A DNA stretch of 7,559 nt from an uncultured Streptomyces sp. (GCA_946480485.1 CAMLJW010000256.1:1-7559), one strand, 5' to 3'. Positions 1 through 5,691 are shown, numbered from the stretch's first letter. The notes: generated by a model from the letters alone, not told the origin. Made by a program: numbers and translations.

Positions 1-681
1 CCGCACCGCTCCCTCAGCGGCACTCCCGGCCCGCCGGCCCCCGGTCCGGGCCGCGTCCCGCAGCCGGTCGGCGGCGGTCCGCACCGCGCGGGTGGCCGCC
101 TCGGCCAGGCCGTGACCCTCTCTCTGTTCCGGGCGGAAGCCGTTGCCCGCGGCCGCCACGAACCTGGCCTGCTCGGCGACGCTGTCCTCCAGCGTGGCCA
201 TCAGCTCGCGGTCCTGGCGGCGCAGCGTGGCAAGCAGGTCGGCGGTGGCCTGGTCCTGGACCTGCTCGGCGAGGACTTCGCCGGCCCGGGAGGCCGCCAG
301 GGCCCGGGCCGTGGTCGCGTACGCGTCCTCGGTGTTCCTCAGCAGCCGCCGCTCATCAGCCGGGCCCCCGCCGCCCAGCATCCCCGTCACGATCCTCTGC
401 CCGATCGTCAGTGGCAGCATGGCAGCCCGAACGGTGGTGCGGGCGGCGAACCGCGCCATGCCGACTGTGCCGCCGAGAAGGCCGCGGGGCCGCATTCCGC
501 GTACATGGTGCTCGATGCGCTGAACACTGTCCTGCACGTCGTCGGCCTGGCGCTCGAGCATCTGCCGGTACGGTCCGGGCGGCGTCACGGCCGCGTCCGC
601 CCGGAACCGGTTGAGCACTGCGGCATGGGCCTGGCGGGCGTCCTCCAGCGCCGGTACCAACGTCTCCGTCATCACTGCCAT
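1..681 (-). CDS. Partial hypothetical protein, helical, ferritin-like (DUF892/YciE-like guess)
   Basis: The frame is open from an ATG at 681 to the left edge (227 codons, no stop), so the C-terminus is missing. The start is chosen because AGGGAG lies seven bases upstream (689-694); a second in-frame ATG at 672 has no well-placed ribosome binding site. The protein begins MAVMTETLVPALEDARQAH and looks almost wholly helical. Residues about 8-62 form two amphipathic helices rich in Glu, Asp and His (LERQADDVQDSVQRIEHHV). Residues about 70-105 form a small, more hydrophobic Gly/Ala/Met segment. Residues about 109-175 form two further long helices, and an Ala/Arg-rich tail follows. The alternating helices with E, D and H resemble ferritin-like DUF892/YciE proteins of unknown stress-related role, but I cannot confirm metal ligands. 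No signal peptide is evident. It stands alone, 436 bases from the repressor gene. That it is a gene is well supported; the family is a guess. Confidence 0.7.
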   Translation of the reverse strand, partial: MAVMTETLVPALEDARQAHAAVLNRFRADAAVTPPGPYRQMLERQADDVQDSVQRIEHHVRGMRPRGLLGGTVGMARFAARTTVRAAMLPLTIGQRIVTGMLGGGGPADERRLLRNTEDAYATTARALAASRAGEVLAEQVQDQATADLLATLRRQDRELMATLEDSVAEQARFVAAAGNGFRPEQREGHGLAEAATRAVRTAADRLRDAARTGGRRAGSAAEGAVR

Positions 682-688
682 GGGCTAG

Positions 689-694
689 CTCCCT
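689..694 (-). promoter_or_regulatory. Ribosome binding site deciding the start of the left-edge gene
   Basis: On the minus strand this reads AGGGAG and lies seven bases before the ATG at 681. It favours that start over the ATG at 672, which would place the same motif 16 bases away. Confidence 0.6.
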
Positions 695-1100
695 GAGTGG
701 GGGGATCGGGCGGCAGTTCGCCGCACAGGAGAAGCGGCGGCCCGCCTGCCATAACTGTGGCTGAGTAACCGGCACCATCCTGCGTGACCCGCATCAAGAT
801 CACCCGCTGGAACGACATCCGTGCCCTGTCTGCCATGAGCGGAAAGACAAAAGGCGCAGGCTGCCTGGTGTGTGGCGGCAGCACACGTGGTTCCTCCGTC
901 CGGGTGGCCCCCGGGTGGCCGTGGCGGCACGTGGCGTACACCAGCAACACCAGCACGGGTTCCGAGCACCCCATCGTCCCTCGGGGCAGCATGGGCGAAG
1001 ACGCAGGAGCTGCCGAGGTATGAGGCCATGAAAGCTGACGATCGGCGACCCCGAACCGATCGGTGTCCCGGTCGGCCGGACCTTCCCGAGTGTGGAGCCA

Positions 1101-1114
1101 CGGCGGGGCCGCCG
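1101..1114 (-). terminator. Small hairpin just after the repressor stop codon
   Basis: CGGCG at 1101-1105 pairs with CGCCG at 1110-1114 around a four-base loop, three bases beyond the stop codon of the LacI-family gene. There is no T-rich tract, which is common for Streptomyces terminators but leaves the call weak. The two inverted repeats further downstream (1039-1062 and 985-1014) could serve instead. Confidence 0.3.
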
Positions 1115-1117
1115 GTG

Positions 1118-2149
1118 TCAGGCCTCCTGCATCGCGGGTGCGGGGCGCTCGCCTGAGCCTCGGACGACCAGGCGGGTGGGGACGGTGACGGTGCGGGTGC
1201 GGGAGCGGTCGCCGTCGAGCCGGGCCAGGGCGGTGGCCGCGGCGGTTCTGCCGATTTCCTCAGGGTCCTGGGCGACGACGGTCAGGGCCGGCTCGAGAGC
1301 CTCGGCGAGCGGCACGTCGTCGAAGGCTACGACGGCGACGTCCTTTCGTCCGGTGCGGGACAGTTCGGCGACGATTCCCAGCGCGACCATGTTGTTGCCG
1401 GCGAACAGGGCTGTGGGGGGATCCGCCAGGCCGAGCAGTCGGGAGGTGGCCGTGGCGGCCGCACCCTGGTCGTGGGCATTGGTGACCAGGGAGCGGTCGT
1501 TGACGAGGCCGGCTTCGTGCAGTGCCGAGCGGTATCCGCCCAGGCGTTCGCGGCGTGTGTAGAGCTTGGTGGGCAGGTCACCGACGAAGCCGATGCGCCG
1601 ATGGCCGTGGGCGATCAAGTGGGCGACGCCGTCGTGGGCCCCCGCACGGTTGGAGCTGACCACGCTGTCCGCCATGAGGGCGACTGCCGGCCGGTCGATG
1701 AAGACCACGGGCAGGCCCGTGGCGCGGTGGGTCCTGAGGTGGGAGTGGTCGGCGTCGGTGGACGGAACGACCATCAGGATGCTGACCCGGCGGGCGAGGA
1801 ACTTCTCGGTCAGGTCGCGTTCACGGTCGGGGTCCTCGGCGGAGGAGCCCATGAGCAACGTCAGGCCGCGGTCGCGGACGGTGTCCTCTATGCCGCCGGC
1901 CACGGCTGCGAAGAAGGGGTTGCGGAGGTCGGGGACGACCAGTCCGACGGTGGTGTCGGGTCCGCCGACGCGGATGTTACGTGCCATGAGGTTCGGCTGG
2001 AAGCCGAGCCTGGCCACGGCCGCGAGAACCTGTTCCCTGGTCCGGGGTGAAACGGGTCCGTCCCCGTTGAGGACACGGGAGACCGTTTTGGCGCTGACGC
2101 CCACCTCGCGGGCGACGTCGGCCAGGGTGGGGCGGCGGTTCGCTGCCAT
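1118..2149 (-). CDS. LacI-family transcriptional repressor of the sugar transporter operon
   Basis: A 343-residue LacI/GalR-family regulator, a normal length for the family. Residues 8-27 (TLADVAREVGVSAKTVSRVL) are the canonical N-terminal helix-turn-helix. They are followed by the third helix and a hinge (QPNLMARNIRVGG, about 51-63) that binds the minor groove at a central CG. Residues from about 66 form the periplasmic-binding-protein-like effector domain, with hallmark stretches VGLVVPDLRNPFF (68-80), GHRRIGFVGD (182-191), TALFAGNNMVALG (246-258) and VAVVAFDD (271-278). The frame is open back to 2263, inside the ATPase gene. I chose the ATG at 2149 because it places the helix-turn-helix at the usual distance from the N-terminus. 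Its only nearby ribosome-binding match, AGGA, is 12 bases upstream and partly inside a small hairpin. The gene follows the ATPase gene by 79 bases, across a strong hairpin. It probably senses the imported sugar or a derivative and represses the operon from the palindromes near 5303-5332. The ligand is unknown. Confidence 0.92.
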   Translation of the reverse strand: MAANRRPTLADVAREVGVSAKTVSRVLNGDGPVSPRTREQVLAAVARLGFQPNLMARNIRVGGPDTTVGLVVPDLRNPFFAAVAGGIEDTVRDRGLTLLMGSSAEDPDRERDLTEKFLARRVSILMVVPSTDADHSHLRTHRATGLPVVFIDRPAVALMADSVVSSNRAGAHDGVAHLIAHGHRRIGFVGDLPTKLYTRRERLGGYRSALHEAGLVNDRSLVTNAHDQGAAATATSRLLGLADPPTALFAGNNMVALGIVAELSRTGRKDVAVVAFDDVPLAEALEPALTVVAQDPEEIGRTAAATALARLDGDRSRTRTVTVPTRLVVRGSGERPAPAMQEA

Positions 2150-2150
2150 G

Positions 2151-2165
2151 AGGAAGCCGTTTCCT
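2151..2165 (-). promoter_or_regulatory. Possible hairpin covering the repressor ribosome binding site
   Basis: AGGAA at 2151-2155 and TTCCT at 2161-2165 can form a five-pair stem with a five-base loop immediately before the repressor ATG. The only purine-rich candidate ribosome binding site is on the distal arm, so folding could lower translation. The stem is short and the effect is inferred. Confidence 0.25.
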
Positions 2166-2175
2166 GTGGGCTCGT

Positions 2176-2210
2176 CGGTTCCGGCCGCGCCGTTGCGCCG
2201 GCCGGAACCG
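2176..2210 (-). terminator. Strong hairpin between the ATPase and repressor genes
   Basis: CGGTTCCGGCC at 2176-2186 and GGCCGGAACCG at 2200-2210 are perfect 11-base inverted repeats. Inside them, GCGC at 2187-2190 pairs with GCGC at 2195-2198 around a CGTT tetraloop, leaving one bulged base, so the whole stem is 15 pairs. It lies in the 79-base gap, 18 bases past the ATPase stop codon and 26 bases before the repressor start. There is no T tract on the minus strand. It is best read as a full or partial terminator or 3'-end stabiliser for the transporter message, leaving the repressor at a lower level or dependent on its own promoter. Confidence 0.6.
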
Positions 2211-2228
2211 GTGAGTGCTGAGTTGTTG

Positions 2229-3065
2229 TCAGTTGGCCTGGACTCCCGCGGCCTTCGCGGCATTGGAGTCCGTTACGACAGTACCGCCGGCTTCGTCGAC
2301 GGTGAGCGCGCCGGTCATGATGGCGACGACCTCCGCCATGGAGTAGTCGGAGGGCTTGATCACGGCCGCGCGCCGGCCCAGCCGGTGGACGTGGATCCGG
2401 TCGGCGATCTCGAAGACATGGGGCATGTTGTGGCTGATCAGGACGACCGGCATCCCCTTGTCGCGGACGCGCCGGATGAGGTCCAGTACCTGGCCGGATT
2501 CCTTGACGCCGAGGGCGGCGGTGGGTTCGTCCATGACGACGGCGGTGCGGGCCCAGGCGACGGCGCGGGCGACCGCGACGGCCTGCCGCTGGCCGCCGGA
2601 GAGGGTCTCGACCGCCTGCGTGAGCGAACGCAGGCCGATCTTCAGGTCGGCCATGTGCTCGGCGGCCTCCTGGCGCATGCGCTTCTTGTCGAGCATGCGG
2701 AAGGCGCTGCCGAGGATGCCGGGGCGGCGTAGTTCGCGGCCGAGGAACATGTTCGAGGCGATGTCCATGGAGGCGGCCACGGCGAGTTCCTGGTAGACCG
2801 TTTCGATGCCGTGACCGCGTGCACTCTGCGGCCCGGAGAACTGTATGGGCGCGCCCCTGAGGCGTATCTCGCCCGCGTCGGGCACCAGCGCACCGGTGAG
2901 GGCCTTGATCAGGCTGGTCTTGCCGGCTCCGTTGTCGCCGATGACGGCGAGGACCTCACCGGGCAGCAGGTCGAAGTCGGCGCCGTCGATGGCGGTGACG
3001 TGGCCGTAGCGCTTGACCAGACCGCGGGCCTGCAGAACGGGGGAGGGAGAGGTGGTGGCGGTCAT
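2229..3065 (-). CDS. frcA: Sugar ABC transporter ATP-binding protein, FrcA-like
   Basis: A 278-residue cytoplasmic ATPase that powers the FrcC-like permease. It has one nucleotide-binding domain, like FrcA of the Sinorhizobium fructose/mannose/ribose importer and unlike the two-domain RbsA or MglA. Visible motifs in order are Walker A GDNGAGKT (43-50), Q-loop YQE (91-93), signature LSGGQ (155-159), Walker B TAVVMDEP (174-181, catalytic E180), D-loop after it, and switch histidine H212 in LISHNMPHV. The stretch RIHVHRLGRR (223-232) and the phrase AALGVKES after Walker B are typical of the FrcA group. All catalytic residues are intact. The last 25 or so residues are a poorly conserved tail. The ATG at 3065 overlaps the permease stop as ATGA, with GGAAGAAG just upstream, so translation is probably coupled to the permease. 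The family is certain; the sugar is not proven. Confidence 0.95.
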   Translation of the reverse strand: MTATTSPSPVLQARGLVKRYGHVTAIDGADFDLLPGEVLAVIGDNGAGKTSLIKALTGALVPDAGEIRLRGAPIQFSGPQSARGHGIETVYQELAVAASMDIASNMFLGRELRRPGILGSAFRMLDKKRMRQEAAEHMADLKIGLRSLTQAVETLSGGQRQAVAVARAVAWARTAVVMDEPTAALGVKESGQVLDLIRRVRDKGMPVVLISHNMPHVFEIADRIHVHRLGRRAAVIKPSDYSMAEVVAIMTGALTVDEAGGTVVTDSNAAKAAGVQAN

Positions 3066-4087
3066 CGGGTCTTCTTCCGGGAGATCTGGTCGACGGTCAC
3101 CGCCAGGATCACCAGAACTCCGGTGATCAGGGTCTGGTAGATCGAGGCGACGCCCATCAGCTGCAGGCCGTTGCGGAAGACGCCGACGATGAGGACACCG
3201 ATGAAGGTGCCCAGGACCGATCCGCGTCCGCCGAAGAGGCTGGTGCCGCCGAGGACCACGGCGGTGATGCTGTCGAGGTTGTCGGTCTGCCCCGCCTGGG
3301 GGTCGCCGACTCCGGTGCGGGAGATGAGCAGCAGGGCGGCGATCCCGTACAGGATGCCGGCCACGGTGTAGATGCCTATGGTCAGCCGGGAGGTGCGCAG
3401 ACCGTTCAGCCGCGCAGCTTCCCTGTTGTTGCCCAGGGCGTGGACGTGCCGTCCCCAGGAGGTGTTGCTCAGTGCGTACGCGAAGAGGAGGAACAGGGCG
3501 ATGGTGAACAGCGATCCGTAGGTGATGTCCGTGTAGCCGAGCGGGAACGTCTCACCCAGGGCGGTCAGCGGCGCGGGCAGGTTGCTGACGGTCTGCTCTT
3601 CGGAATAGACGTGCGTCAGCGCGAACGCCACGTTGAGCATGCCGAGGGTCACGATGAACGGCGGCAGCGGGATCTTCTGCACCAGCAGTCCGTTGACCAG
3701 GCCGAAGCCACCGCAGACCGCCAAGCCCAGCGCGATGGCGACGAACGGCGGCAGGGAGCCCTCCGCCGCCATCTTGGCGATCACGATGCTGCCGAACGCC
3801 ATCACGGCCCCGCACGACAGGTCGATGCCCGCGGTGAGGATGATCAGGGTCTGTCCGATGGCAAGGATGCCGACGACCATGACCTGCTGCACGATCAGGG
3901 AGAAGTTCCCGCCGGTGAGGAACTGTTCGGTGGTCAGGGAGAAGAACAGGCAGGCCAGAAGGAGGGCGGCCAGCGGGCCTGCGGTCGGTGCCATGAGCAC
4001 TCTGCGGGCCGTGGTCGGTTCTTTGAGCTCGCCGTACGGCGTGGACGTGGGCGTGGGCGTGGGCGTGGACGTGGACGTGGCAGTCAT
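3062..4087 (-). CDS. frcC: Sugar ABC transporter permease, FrcC-like
   Basis: A 341-residue integral membrane protein of the BPD_transp_2 family (ribose/xylose/fructose permeases such as RbsC and FrcC). It should form the homodimeric pore for the substrate released by the binding protein. About eight to ten hydrophobic segments are visible, roughly at 35-52, 66-87, 93-107, 114-136, 143-160, 192-206, 236-256, 273-283, 292-306 and 316-332. Family hallmarks are LTAGIDLSCGA (84-94), the cytoplasmic loop GNNREAARLNGL (219-230) that contacts the ATPase, and VVLGGTSLFGGRGS (277-290). The N-terminus is odd: residues 3-17 are an almost pure Thr-Ser/Thr-Pro repeat encoded by a hexanucleotide tract, followed by a soluble stretch before the first helix. 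The ATG at 4087 has AGGA six bases upstream. It is separated from the binding-protein gene by a structured 129-base gap and overlaps the ATPase gene by four bases. Confidence 0.95.
   Translation of the reverse strand: MTATSTSTPTPTPTSTPYGELKEPTTARRVLMAPTAGPLAALLLACLFFSLTTEQFLTGGNFSLIVQQVMVVGILAIGQTLIILTAGIDLSCGAVMAFGSIVIAKMAAEGSLPPFVAIALGLAVCGGFGLVNGLLVQKIPLPPFIVTLGMLNVAFALTHVYSEEQTVSNLPAPLTALGETFPLGYTDITYGSLFTIALFLLFAYALSNTSWGRHVHALGNNREAARLNGLRTSRLTIGIYTVAGILYGIAALLLISRTGVGDPQAGQTDNLDSITAVVLGGTSLFGGRGSVLGTFIGVLIVGVFRNGLQLMGVASIYQTLITGVLVILAVTVDQISRKKTR
4041..4082. repeat. Hexanucleotide tandem repeat in the permease 5' end
   Basis: Seven consecutive six-base units read GTGGAC, GTGGGC, GTGGGC, GTGGGC, GTGGAC, GTGGAC, GTGGCA on the plus strand. 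On the coding strand they give alternating Thr and Ser/Pro codons for residues 3-16 of the permease. Because the unit is two codons, gain or loss of copies would keep the frame and only change the length of the N-terminal tail. Confidence 0.85.
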
Positions 4088-4122
4088 GCGAAGTCCTTGA
4101 CGGAAGACAAACGGAGGACAAG

Positions 4123-4166
4123 GGGGCGGCCGTCCCCGGTCGGGGAGGGGCTGGGGCGGCCGCCCC
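4123..4166 (-). terminator. Nested hairpin between binding-protein and permease genes
   Basis: GGGGCGGCCG at 4123-4132 pairs perfectly with CGGCCGCCCC at 4157-4166. Within this, TCCCC at 4133-4137 pairs with GGGGA at 4142-4146 around a four-base loop. In addition 4153-4166 is by itself a perfect 14-base palindrome, so two folds compete. The element occupies the 129-base gap after the binding-protein stop. In ABC import operons such structures usually act as partial terminators or as 3'-end stabilisers, making the binding protein more abundant than the membrane parts. That role is inferred here from position and structure. Confidence 0.55.
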
Positions 4167-4216
4167 GCCGACAGCCGCTGAGGGAAGAGGCGGTTTCGAA
4201 CGGTCCTCGGGGCGAG

Positions 4217-5242
4217 CTAGCCCCAGCAGTTGTCCAGGCCGTAGGCCGTGTCCTTGGACGTGGCCCCGTCCTGCGGCTTGTCGGTGATCAGGGTGACGCC
4301 GGTGTCCGTGGAGCCGGACGGCTTCTTGCCGTCCTTGGCGTAGGTGGCGACGGCTTCCACGCCCAGGGCGGCCATCTTCAGGGGGTACTGCTGCGAAGTC
4401 GCGGCGATCTTGCCCTCCTTGACCGCCTCGGTGCCGGTGCAGCCGCCGTCGACGGAGACGATCAGGACGTCCTTCTCCCGGCCCTTGGCCTTGAGCGCGG
4501 TGTACGCGCCCAGGGCCGCGGGTTCGTTGATGGTGTAGACGACGTTGATGCCGGGCGACTTCTGCAGGCAGTTCTCCATGGCGGTCTGCCCCTTGGACTG
4601 GTCACCGCCCGTGTCCTGGGAGCAGACGACGGAAGGGTCCTTCTCGTCGATGCCGAACCCCTTCAGGAACCCGTTGTGCCGCTGGACCCCGACAGCGACG
4701 CCCGGCGCCAGGTCGAGCGTGGCTATCTTGGCCGTCTTGCCCTTCATGGCCGCCCTGGCGTACTCGCCGATCAGCCGGCCGGCCTTGACGTTGTCGGTGG
4801 CGAAGAGGGCGTCGACCGCGTCCTCCGGCTCGGTCGGGCTGTCCAGCGCGATGACCAGGATTCCTTTGGCACGGGCCTTCTCGATCGCGGGCAGGATCGC
4901 CTTGGAGTCGCTCGGGGTGATGAGGATGCCCTTCACTCCGGAGGCGACCATGTTCTCGATGGCGGTGACCTGCCCGGCGTTGTCCCCGTCGAACTTGCCC
5001 GCCGCGCTGACCAGTTCGATGCCGCTGTCCTTGGCGGCCTTCTCCGCGCCTTCCTTCATCTTCACGAAGAACGGGTTGGTGTCGGTCTTGGTGATCAGAC
5101 CGACCTTGACGTCTTTCCCCGAGCCGGTGCTCGCGGAGTCCGCTTTGGAGCCGGGTCCACAGGCCGTCAGGGCGAGGGCCGCGATGCCCGTGCACGCGGC
5201 CGATCCGAGAAGGAGGGCGGTCGAACGAGTGGTGCGCAACAT
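4217..5242 (-). CDS. frcB: Sugar ABC transporter substrate-binding lipoprotein, FrcB-like
   Basis: A 341-residue secreted binding protein that captures the sugar outside the membrane and delivers it to the permease. Residues 1-28 are a lipoprotein signal: MLRTTR start, hydrophobic core, lipobox LTAC with the lipidated cysteine at 28. A Gly/Ser-rich linker (29-43) precedes a Peripla_BP_4 fold of the ribose/fructose type, recognisable by [13 protein letters not shown] (47-59), [12 protein letters not shown] (105-116), [10 protein letters not shown] (130-139), FATDN (147-151), [10 protein letters not shown] (238-247) and IVSVDGG (261-267). [13 protein letters not shown] is close to the FrcB subgroup. 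Mature cysteines at 207, 225, 268 and 339 could form disulfides. An upstream in-frame ATG at 5308 would add 22 basic residues and lies in the operator region. The ATG at 5242 is preferred because AGGAG lies seven bases upstream and the signal peptide begins there. First gene of the operon; the exact sugar is not predictable. Confidence 0.95.
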   Translation of the reverse strand: MLRTTRSTALLLGSAACTGIAALALTACGPGSKADSASTGSGKDVKVGLITKTDTNPFFVKMKEGAEKAAKDSGIELVSAAGKFDGDNAGQVTAIENMVASGVKGILITPSDSKAILPAIEKARAKGILVIALDSPTEPEDAVDALFATDNVKAGRLIGEYARAAMKGKTAKIATLDLAPGVAVGVQRHNGFLKGFGIDEKDPSVVCSQDTGGDQSKGQTAMENCLQKSPGINVVYTINEPAALGAYTALKAKGREKDVLIVSVDGGCTGTEAVKEGKIAATSQQYPLKMAALGVEAVATYAKDGKKPSGSTDTGVTLITDKPQDGATSKDTAYGLDNCWG

Positions 5243-5255
5243 GAAGGGACTCCTG

Positions 5256-5260
5256 CGGGA
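5256..5260 (-). other. Single-strand landmark in the 5' leader of frcB
   Basis: This short stretch lies immediately upstream of the AGGAG ribosome binding site of the binding-protein gene (about 5250-5254). Nothing else is seen in the leader between it and the hairpin at 5277-5294. Confidence 0.2.
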
Positions 5261-5276
5261 TTTCGGACGACGCGGC

Positions 5277-5294
5277 CGGCATCGAAGCATGCCG
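5277..5294 (-). promoter_or_regulatory. Small hairpin in the 5' leader of the transporter operon
   Basis: CGGCAT at 5277-5282 pairs with ATGCCG at 5289-5294 around the six-base loop CGAAGC. It sits 35-52 bases before the frcB start, between the operator-like sites and the ribosome binding site, and would be transcribed if the promoter is where proposed. A role in message stability is possible; it does not overlap the ribosome binding site. Confidence 0.35.
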
Positions 5295-5302
5295 TCCCCC
5301 AA

Positions 5303-5332
5303 TGCCATCGCTGACTTATGTCATCGTTGACA
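5303..5332. promoter_or_regulatory. Tandem LacI-type operator candidates upstream of the transporter operon
   Basis: TGTCATCGTTGACA at 5319-5332 is a 14-base palindrome with six of seven pairs matched and a central CG, the form bound by LacI-family repressors. A second, more degenerate copy, TGCCATCGCTGACT at 5303-5316, matches it at 11 of 14 positions, keeps the central CG and is spaced 16 bases centre to centre. Both lie 60-90 bases upstream of the binding-protein start. With a LacI gene in the same unit, autoregulation from this place is the simplest reading. Confidence 0.55.
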
Positions 5333-5345
5333 CTGCTTGCCGAGG

Positions 5346-5375
5346 ATGATGGTCTCCGTCTCCCGGCAACGTCAA
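5346..5375 (-). promoter_or_regulatory. Possible housekeeping-type promoter for the transporter operon
   Basis: On the minus strand TTGACG (5375-5370) matches five of six bases of the -35 consensus, and 18 bases later CATCAT (5351-5346) matches four of six bases of the -10 consensus. Transcription would begin near 5339, placing the operator-like palindromes just downstream of the start, where a bound repressor would block. The -10 match is weak, so this is tentative. Confidence 0.3.
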
Positions 5376-5435
5376 TGCCTTGTACCCATCACATCGGCGA
5401 CTTCCGGCTGCCGCGCCGCCCGGCGCCTCCCGTGG

Positions 5436-5501
5436 CCCTCCCACTGTTTTCCCGTAGCCCTCCCAGTGTTTTCCCGCGACTCTCCCGCTGCTTTCCCGCG
5501 G
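5436..5501. repeat. Three tandem 22-bp direct repeats in the operon upstream region
   Basis: Three contiguous 22-base units begin at 5436, 5458 and 5480. Each has the pattern CYCTCCC, then a CTG/GTG core, then TTTCCCG near its end. Units 1 and 2 differ at only a few positions and unit 3 is more diverged. A short fragment of a further copy (TCCCGTGG, ending at 5435) abuts the left side. The unit length is not a multiple of three, and no good reading frame crosses it, so the repeat is not coding. The spacing is close to two helical turns, so repeated protein-binding sites would lie on the same face of the DNA. It lies about 60-125 bases upstream of the proposed -35. Confidence 0.7.
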
Positions 5502-5691
5502 TCGTCGGGTGGCGCCCATCCCCACCTCTGTCTGGCGGATCGCACAGCGTCCCCCGGGAGATGGCCCTGCGTACCGTCGACGGCCGGATCCGGCTGACCA
5601 GGAGGCCGGTGAACAGCCTGAGATCTGGTGACCTGACTTCGCCGGGCCCGGCTCACCGGCCCCGGCCGTCAGCCGCAATGCCCGGGCTGAG
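5502..5691. other. Non-coding stretch between the 22-bp repeats and the katG terminator
   Basis: No gene is supported here. The only clear structure is a perfect 12-base palindrome, GCCGGGCCCGGC at 5641-5652, whose GCCGGG half can also pair with CCCGGC at 5661-5666. These may be extra stem structures downstream of katG. Short frames crossing this region in both directions lack codon bias, ribosome binding sites and recognisable domains. Confidence 0.5.

Larger units (their letters stand above)
682..1117. other. Intergenic stretch without a convincing gene; weak short ORFs
   Basis: These 436 bases separate the repressor gene from the left-edge gene and should hold the latter's promoter, which I could not pinpoint. 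Two short frames compete. The first is a rightward GTG frame at 784-1023 (79 codons); roughly three quarters of its codons end in G or C, but it has no ribosome binding site and no recognised domain. The second is a leftward frame ending at 672, whose TGA overlaps the ATG at 672 as TGATG, but whose codon use is mixed and whose protein is featureless. Base composition and codon bias are weaker here than in the flanking genes. An imperfect inverted repeat (GGCAGC at 985-990 with GCTGCC at 1009-1014, plus an outer four-base arm after a bulge) and a seven-base stem (1039-1045 with 1056-1062) are also present. I would annotate no gene here without homology support. Confidence 0.6.

Noticed and set aside
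2150..2263. Extended N-terminus of the LacI protein from 2263
   Set aside because: It would overlap the ATPase gene by 35 bases, run through the strong hairpin and add 38 residues ahead of a helix-turn-helix that is normally at the N-terminus.
1566..2732. Rightward frame (388 codons) opposite the repressor and ATPase genes
   Set aside because: Shadow of two well-identified genes; low-complexity Arg/Ser-rich translation that changes character at the real gene boundary.
5243..5308. Extended N-terminus of the binding protein from the ATG at 5308
   Set aside because: It would place a basic Arg-rich stretch before the lipoprotein signal and overlap the operator region. The ATG at 5242 has an ideal ribosome binding site and starts the signal peptide.
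3440..5314. Long rightward frame (624 codons) opposite the permease and binding-protein genes
   Set aside because: It is the antisense shadow of two clear ABC transporter genes in high-GC DNA. Its product is rich in Arg, Gly and Asp with no recognisable domain, and it runs through the structured intercistronic gap.
5327..5355. Rightward promoter using the TTGACA at 5327-5332
   Set aside because: The hexamer is an arm of the operator palindrome, the position 17 bases on has no -10 match, and no rightward gene follows.
5436..5501. CRISPR array
   Set aside because: The 22-bp units are contiguous without spacers, there are only three, and no cas gene is nearby.
5316..5678. Leftward frame (120 codons) across the region upstream of frcB, as a possible leader protein
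   Set aside because: It crosses the 22-bp repeats, whose period is not a multiple of three, and the operator region. It has no codon bias, ribosome binding site or domain.
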